The position numbers and the translations under genes are program-made. DNA of 18,022 nt from JAHFOW01 sp964370795 (GTDB taxonomy: Bacteria > Planctomycetota > Brocadiia > Brocadiales > Brocadiaceae): assembly GCA_964370795.1 (NCBI GenBank), contig CAYJME010000052.1, positions 1 to 18,022 of the forward strand. Direction: 5' to 3'. Below the pieces are notes generated by a model. It had not been told where the DNA came from. It did not search any database and worked only from the letters and a program-made list of their open reading frames with translations. Below are positions 13,416-18,022 of this stretch, piece after piece; positions within the stretch are counted from its first letter, which is position 1, and every line of letters starts with the position of its first letter.

Positions 13416-14564
13416 TTATGGTGGTTTTAAAATGCTTTCATACAAACTAACAAATTTTCGGGCATTGTTAGAAATTGTATAATGTTCAGCAATGCTTCGC
13501 ACAGCGTCGGCAATTTTTCTCCTTTCATCATTATTCGCAAGAAGAAATCCGATTTTTGCAGATAGAATTTTAATATCTGTGGGGTCGTCCAACAAAAGAT
13601 AGTCCATCCCTTCCATTATCTCAGAAGCGCCATTTATCTTGCTTGTTACCACAGGAAGACCGCTTGCCATTGCTTCGAGGCAGACATTTCCAAATGGTTC
13701 ATAAAGAGTTGGGAAAACAAATATATCTGCCGATGCGTAAAACTTTTTTACCTCTGATTGCGGTCCGGTAAAAATGACTCTGTCAAAAAGAGAAAGTTCT
13801 TTGGAAAGCCGAATATACCTTTGTATATTATTGTCTTTTCCGACAACAAGAAGTTTTATGTCAGGATGGTTGTTTTTTATTAATGCAAATGACTTCATTA
13901 AAAATGATAACCCCTTACGCGCAAACCCGGTTCCAAGAAATAGAATGACCTTTTCTTCCATTTTTATATTGAACTTTTTTCGTATCTCAATGAGGTATCT
14001 TTCCTTGTTTTGCGGATGAAATGTTTCTGTATCAACGCCATTGTGAATAACCTCTATATCTGCTTCTGATACGCCGTAGTTTGAAACAATTTCCCTTTTT
14101 ACCTGATTTGATACGGCCACAATCTTTTTAAAATTACCGGTTGAAAATTGCCTTTTTTCTATAGAGAGGAGAAGGAACTGGTATGGCTGGTATAACTTAA
14201 AATACCGTAATAGGGGATTTTTGATTTTTTGTAGGACGTGTTTCCTTAATTCTTTGCAACAACCACCGCCCGCCCTGAAAACATCCTGCCTAATTGTTCT
14301 TCCAAAACCCTGAATTATGTCGAATTGGTGCTTTTTGAGTACTTGCTGAGAGAACCATAAAAAGCTCAAGACCTTGAGACAGCCTCCGAGTTTAATAATA
14401 GGCACCTTATACATGGTAATTCTCTTATCAACGGGTACCTCGATCTTCCCAACAATAAGATGTACGTCGTGTCCCATTTCAAGGAGTTGTTTGGAAAAAT
14501 TAAAGACAAATCGCTCCATGCCTCCATGGGTGGTATACTTAGGATAAACCAATGCAATTTTCAA
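13416..14564 (-). CDS. GT4-family glycosyltransferase (WaaG-like)
   Basis: This 382-residue GT-B enzyme probably adds a sugar to a lipid-linked acceptor such as LPS core. It opens MKIALVYPKYTTHGGMERFVFNFSKQL with the acceptor-side Gly-Gly loop at 14-15. It has GFGRTIRQDVFRAGGGCC (86-103), a stretch found in WaaG/RfaG-like LPS core transferases, then VIHNGVDTETFHP (172-184). The nucleotide-sugar site is YEPFGNVCLEAMASGLPVV, with the E-x7-E pair at Glu289 and Glu297. The start is TTG (14562-14564); no ATG fits the conserved N-terminus, and GAGG lies about ten bases upstream. It lies 16 bp behind the twin kinase gene, so the two form an operon. The exact sugar cannot be told. Confidence 0.9.
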   Translation of the reverse strand: MKIALVYPKYTTHGGMERFVFNFSKQLLEMGHDVHLIVGKIEVPVDKRITMYKVPIIKLGGCLKVLSFLWFSQQVLKKHQFDIIQGFGRTIRQDVFRAGGGCCKELRKHVLQKIKNPLLRYFKLYQPYQFLLLSIEKRQFSTGNFKKIVAVSNQVKREIVSNYGVSEADIEVIHNGVDTETFHPQNKERYLIEIRKKFNIKMEEKVILFLGTGFARKGLSFLMKSFALIKNNHPDIKLLVVGKDNNIQRYIRLSKELSLFDRVIFTGPQSEVKKFYASADIFVFPTLYEPFGNVCLEAMASGLPVVTSKINGASEIMEGMDYLLLDDPTDIKILSAKIGFLLANNDERRKIADAVRSIAEHYTISNNARKFVSLYESILKPP

Positions 14565-14580
14565 GATAGATATACCTCTT

Positions 14581-16239
14581 TTAAATATTCTGTAGTTTGG
14601 GTTTCCAAAAGTGATTCCTTTGAATGCTCAACTGAATAATAGATCGCACTATTTTTTTATCTTCGTCATGTAGTTTTTTTGCCCCTGTATATATTCGATA
14701 GAATCTTAACCGATCTGTATACGTGACGCAGTTAGGTAGAGATGCATTTAATTGTGTTAAGTTGTTAATCTTCTCCTTGCGTGTTATTGTGGTATTGAAA
14801 CGTACCCTGTCTAAATCAATGTAAAAAAAATCCCAGGTATCGGGCAATTCCCTAATCAGTATATTACTTCCCTTCAAATCAGCATGATAAATGCCTGAAT
14901 CATGGAGTTGTTGAAAGGACGTCGCTAAGAGAGAGATAAATTTCTGTTTTTTTTCTGTAGTGACTTTATCGTAGCAATAATTAAACTTTTCAACAACATA
15001 TCTGTAACACGGAAGACAACAAGAAATATCTTCCATGATGAGGAAACTTTTTTTTAAGATACCAAACCTTTTTTCTTCACATAATGCAATGGGTTTTGGC
15101 GTAAGGAAGTTTGACGCCAGCATTCCATGAGCGGCGTACCACGCCTTTCGTGCGGATGAACGAAAAAAAGAATAAAGGAATTTTTTCACAACGGCTGGAT
15201 ATTTGTATTCTTTAATGCACACACTATGAGTGGTTTCGTGAGATGCCTGAATACGCGTAACAGCCGTTTTGTAAGCTGATTTTATAACGTTATCGGCATT
15301 TTTTATTAAAGAGAGTGCGTGTTCGTTAATCATATCAGCCAATACTTTAACATCCCATTCGCGCCGCATATTTATAGTATACTTACCGTATGTGGTTGCA
15401 TTAAACGCACCATTGCTTTTGAGACATTTTCCTGTTCTTCCATACCAGAGTCTACGCTTTATTTTATGGATCTTTTCAAAAACCCTTTTACGGAAGTTTT
15501 CTTTATCTTTGAAATTAAACGTATTATTTGTGTAATGATCGATGCATGCGGATATTTCGTTGTGTGTACACAGGTGTATGATAGAATAAAAAAATCTCGA
15601 CAAGTCATAAATTTTCCAGGATAACGGCAAGTTCTTATGGAATTTTACCCGTCCGACATCGATCAGGTAAAACGTGCCGTGAATTCTATCTACCAGTACG
15701 TTTTCAGCATGGAGTTCGCCATGAAAGAAGCCGATTTCATGGACATTCTTAATATAAGAGATAAAATTTCTCAGGAGCGTATCTTTGCTTATATGTTTGT
15801 ATTCTCCCGATAACCGGCAGGTATCGAGTAATTGAGTTTTCATTGTTACGCTGTTTGGTATGGCTTTCGAGATTATATAACCTTCCTGGTGCATTCCAAA
15901 ATGTCTCTTTTCTCCTACGGCGACAAGCTCAGCCGTAAAGAGATGGTTTCTGAGCAGTAAATGGCCTTTGTTCCATTCCCTGTGCGCCTTTGAAGGTAAA
16001 AACAATGCTTTAAGAGCGTCTGTACCGTGCTCAACCTTGTATTGTTTTATGTAAAAGGATGATTCCTGGTTGTGCGTATATTTTAGTATCTTTTTATACG
16101 GTTCGTTACGTACTACTTCGCAATTTTGTCCTGTAACAATGGAATCCAGCAATTCATCCAATATATTCGAAGGGACGACATTCGCCAACCATCGTATGTT
16201 ATTTCTGAAATAGGTGTGAAATTTGTATTCAACCCGCAT
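14581..16239 (-). CDS. Tandem two-domain WaaP/InaA-like kinase
   Basis: This 552-residue protein holds two copies of a RIO/WaaP-type small kinase fold. Domain 1 has SFYIKQYK (ATP Lys about 65), AHREWNKGHLLL, GFFHGELHAENVLV (171-183) and YLIDVGRVKF (191-200). Domain 2 repeats the order: SVCIKEYK (Lys343), ARKAWYAAHGML, GIYHADLKGSNILI (449-462) and FYIDLDRVRF (472-481). Domain 2 keeps HxD (Asp454), Asn459 and a metal Asp (475). In domain 1 the catalytic Asp is Glu175, so it may be weak or regulatory. WaaP-family kinases phosphorylate heptose in LPS core, and Kdo kinases are related. With the GT4 gene 16 bp downstream, an LPS-core or surface-glycan role is inferred. No membrane segment is visible, and the Shine-Dalgarno is weak. 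The DJ-1-like gene ends 29 bp upstream. Confidence 0.82.
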   Translation of the reverse strand: MRVEYKFHTYFRNNIRWLANVVPSNILDELLDSIVTGQNCEVVRNEPYKKILKYTHNQESSFYIKQYKVEHGTDALKALFLPSKAHREWNKGHLLLRNHLFTAELVAVGEKRHFGMHQEGYIISKAIPNSVTMKTQLLDTCRLSGEYKHISKDTLLRNFISYIKNVHEIGFFHGELHAENVLVDRIHGTFYLIDVGRVKFHKNLPLSWKIYDLSRFFYSIIHLCTHNEISACIDHYTNNTFNFKDKENFRKRVFEKIHKIKRRLWYGRTGKCLKSNGAFNATTYGKYTINMRREWDVKVLADMINEHALSLIKNADNVIKSAYKTAVTRIQASHETTHSVCIKEYKYPAVVKKFLYSFFRSSARKAWYAAHGMLASNFLTPKPIALCEEKRFGILKKSFLIMEDISCCLPCYRYVVEKFNYCYDKVTTEKKQKFISLLATSFQQLHDSGIYHADLKGSNILIRELPDTWDFFYIDLDRVRFNTTITRKEKINNLTQLNASLPNCVTYTDRLRFYRIYTGAKKLHDEDKKIVRSIIQLSIQRNHFWKPKLQNI

Positions 16240-16268
16240 GTTATTTGTTTATCGTCCTCAACATGAAC

Positions 16269-16892
16269 TTACTGTCCCAGCGCCTTAACAATAGCCTCGC
16301 CGAATTTTTGGGCGGCCGTTGGGCCGCTGGCAGTGATGATATTCCCGTCTCTTTCTATTTCAGCGCCTGAATATTTTGCCCCACATGCCTTAATATCATT
16401 GACCGTAGAAGAATATGTTGTAACCTTCTTATCCGCAAGCAACCCTGCCTTTGCCAGGGTTACCGGCGCGATGCAGATAGCGCCCACGATTTTCCCGGCA
16501 TTGTTGGCGTTGTTGGCAATCTTATGGGCAGTCGGGTTATCCCAGTATTCACTGGCCCCGGAACCGCCAACAAAGATGACACCATCATAATCTCCAATGT
16601 TGATATTGGTAAACAGTATGTCTGGTTTTACCTTTACGCCTAACATACCTGTCGCCTCTTTTAATGAAGACGAGGCGACGGTTACGGCTACCCCGTTTTT
16701 CTCCAGAACCTCTTTTGGCTTTAATAACTCTTCATCCCTGAAATTACTGCGCGCAATGATCATTACAACCTTTTTACCTTTTGCAGTTTGCATGTCACCC
16801 TCCCCCCTTACAGGTATAATCAACATACATGATAAAATAAAAGATACGAAGATCAAACCGGTTATGAAAAATGTATTTCTCTCTGCAATCAT
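16269..16892 (-). CDS. Exported DJ-1/PfpI-family protein
   Basis: This 207-residue protein has a DJ-1/PfpI domain behind an N-terminal signal or anchor (hydrophobic residues about 8-27, then PVRGEGDMQ). The domain shows KKVVMIIARSNFRDEELLKP (conserved Glu about 54-55), YDGVIFVGGSGASEYW (about 102-117) and GKIVGAICIAPVTLAKAGLL. The last holds the nucleophile-elbow Cys140. The family includes proteases, glyoxalases, chaperones and oxidative-stress sensors, so activity cannot be assigned. The usual cytosolic form has no signal; here the protein is likely periplasmic or held at the membrane. In anammox-type cells it could lie in another compartment. The ATG (16890-16892) is preceded by a G-rich Shine-Dalgarno. 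It is the first of three same-direction genes but is not obviously linked to them in function. Confidence 0.88.
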   Translation of the reverse strand: MIAERNTFFITGLIFVSFILSCMLIIPVRGEGDMQTAKGKKVVMIIARSNFRDEELLKPKEVLEKNGVAVTVASSSLKEATGMLGVKVKPDILFTNINIGDYDGVIFVGGSGASEYWDNPTAHKIANNANNAGKIVGAICIAPVTLAKAGLLADKKVTTYSSTVNDIKACGAKYSGAEIERDGNIITASGPTAAQKFGEAIVKALGQ

Positions 16893-16991
16893 CCTCCACC
16901 CCCTTTATATAAAGTTAGCAGAATGTTCATAATAGTATTAATTTTATTTCCAGGCAGGCCGTACAGAATGCTTATTTTCACGGGTAAGAGC

Positions 16992-17019
16992 GTAGTGGCA
17001 AGGCACGCCTCACCCCTAC
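16992..17019. repeat. 28-bp imperfect palindrome
   Basis: This has the same length and outer frame (GTAG ... CCCTAC, inner GGC..CGCC) as the perfect palindrome at 2498-2525, but with several mismatches between arms. It lies in the 354-bp spacer between the divergent DJ-1-like and FAD-oxidoreductase genes, which holds no gene. Confidence 0.6.
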
Positions 17020-17147
17020 ACTACATGGTCGTTTGAAATTCCTTAATACTCAATTAATGTTATACAAGAAACAGGTTAATTTCAAGCATGAAAGTTCAAT
17101 CGTTGGTCAGGGTGTATTCAGGCAGACAGGCAGAACCCACTATTTTC

Positions 17148-17205
17148 AAACGCTATAGTTTCGTTGACAAGAAGATCGAAATCCTATTATACTACTATAG
17201 CGTTT
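17148..17205. repeat. Perfect 12-bp inverted repeat enclosing a promoter
   Basis: AAACGCTATAGT (17148-17159) and ACTATAGCGTTT (17194-17205) are exact reverse complements separated by 34 bases. The -35 and -10 boxes of the promoter at 17164-17193 lie wholly inside, the -10 touching the right arm. It could be a paired operator or a short invertible or mobile element. Base pairing across 34 bases in RNA is also possible. Confidence 0.7.
17164..17193 (+). promoter_or_regulatory. Strong sigma70-like promoter for the FAD oxidoreductase gene
   Basis: TTGACA (17164-17169), 18 bases, then TATACT (17188-17193). This is the best consensus promoter seen in the window. Transcription would begin near 17200, giving a leader of about 45 bases before the GTG start. 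Confidence 0.65.
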
Positions 17206-17246
17206 CAGAAAAAAGTATACCGTACAAATGTCATTGCGAGGAATAC

Positions 17247-18022
17247 GTGCCAAAAACCATGTATGACGTTGTTATCGTCGGCGCAGGTCCTTCAGGGGCT
17301 GCCGCAGCGAGAGGCTTAACCACTGAGGGGCTCAAAGTCCTTGTGGTAGAAAAAAAGAAACTTCCCCGATACAAGATATGCTCCGGCATTATTTTCCCAA
17401 AATCACAGGCGCTAACGGAAAAACTGTTTGGCAAGATTCCGCAATCTGCTTATGCTACACCGAACCTTTTAAAAGGAGTAAGGCTCTGGTCTGATACGGA
17501 ACATTTTACCGACTGGCCATTCAATAAGTATAGCGCTGGCGCGCCGAATGTGTGGCGTTCGGAATATGACCACTGGCTCATAAAAAATTCCGGGGCTGAA
17601 ATAAGGGATTGTTGCAGTATAAAGGCGTTCAAGGCCGTTGGCGATTACCTGGAGGTTGAATGCCGGAACGGGCACGATGAGCCAATAGTTATGCAATGCA
17701 AGTATTTAATAAGCGCAGAGGGAAGCAGGTCGTTCATCAGGGCGCAGATTGATCCCGAATTTGAAAAGGTCATACGGTGGTTTATTGCATATCAGAGTTA
17801 TTACGAAGGCGATTCCCATTTGGACCCTTGTTTTTACCACGGATTCCTGGACCCGCACTATGGAGAAGTTTATGCATGGTTTAGCGTGAAGGATGGTTTA
17901 CAAATCCTGGGTACTGCCGTCAGAAAAGGTTCAAGGCTGTATCCATACCTGAATAAATATGCCGGGATGTTGAAAAATAATTATGGCTTAAAACTCGGGA
18001 AATTAATAAGAAAGGCGAGTTG
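17247..18022 (+). CDS. Geranylgeranyl-reductase-family FAD oxidoreductase (runs off right edge)
   Basis: This is the N-terminal part (about 258 residues) of a flavoprotein of the geranylgeranyl reductase / FixC-like family (COG0644). YDVVIVGAGPSGAAAARGL (about 6-24) is the FAD-binding GxGxxG, and VLVVEKKKLPRYKICSGIIFP is the typical second block, with the Cys-Ser-Gly segment near the flavin. A later YLISAEGSRSFIR matches the family's GADG..S..R flavin-contact motif. Members reduce isoprenoid double bonds in lipids, quinones or chlorophyll side chains, or act as general monooxygenase-like oxidoreductases; the substrate here is unknown. I chose GTG (17247-17249) because GAGG lies five or six bases upstream; ATG at 17259 has no Shine-Dalgarno. 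No stop occurs before the window ends. Confidence 0.85.
   Translation, partial: MPKTMYDVVIVGAGPSGAAAARGLTTEGLKVLVVEKKKLPRYKICSGIIFPKSQALTEKLFGKIPQSAYATPNLLKGVRLWSDTEHFTDWPFNKYSAGAPNVWRSEYDHWLIKNSGAEIRDCCSIKAFKAVGDYLEVECRNGHDEPIVMQCKYLISAEGSRSFIRAQIDPEFEKVIRWFIAYQSYYEGDSHLDPCFYHGFLDPHYGEVYAWFSVKDGLQILGTAVRKGSRLYPYLNKYAGMLKNNYGLKLGKLIRKAS

Overview
This is a bacterial chromosomal window of about 42-43% GC by eye, densely coded and mostly on the minus strand. It has lipid A genes (lpxK, a WaaG-like glycosyltransferase, a WaaP/InaA-like kinase) and hopanoid side-chain genes (hpnG, hpnH). It also has class I purE, a bacterial deoxyhypusine-synthase-like gene and several families of dispersed palindromic repeats. 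This suits a Gram-negative, hopanoid-making bacterium. My best guess is an anammox planctomycete (Kuenenia/Brocadia-like), but that is recalled from gene content and not proven here.

Left part (1-5527, all minus strand): the 5' part of pyrC; a deoxyhypusine-synthase-like gene overlapping an endonuclease III-family glycosylase gene; a 428-bp repeat-rich spacer (2114-2541); lpxK with a small 2[4Fe-4S] ferredoxin behind it; an HNH nuclease; thiD.

Middle part (5581-9641, minus strand): a type II restriction-modification pair (N6-adenine methyltransferase followed after 12 bp by a PD-(D/E)XK nuclease), preceded by a small lipoprotein gene and by mtnA. mtnA is interrupted by a 10-N assembly gap that probably stands for about 46 real bases.

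Hopanoid part (9963-13382): hpnG and purE run leftward and hpnH runs rightward, from a 384-bp divergent spacer holding promoter-like and repeat sequences. A class I SAM methyltransferase follows hpnH. HpnH joins a 5'-deoxyadenosyl group to diploptene and HpnG removes adenine, leaving a 5-substituted ribose-1-phosphate. MtnA acts on the analogous 5-methylthioribose-1-phosphate, which makes its place downstream of hpnG-purE worth testing.

Right part (13416-18022): a minus-strand set of an exported DJ-1/PfpI-like protein, an unusual tandem two-domain WaaP/InaA-like kinase and a GT4 glycosyltransferase, probably for LPS core or another surface glycan. On the plus strand, a geranylgeranyl-reductase-family FAD oxidoreductase runs off the right edge, behind a strong sigma70-like promoter framed by a perfect 12-bp inverted repeat. 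I saw no tRNA, rRNA, CRISPR array, transposase or prophage gene.
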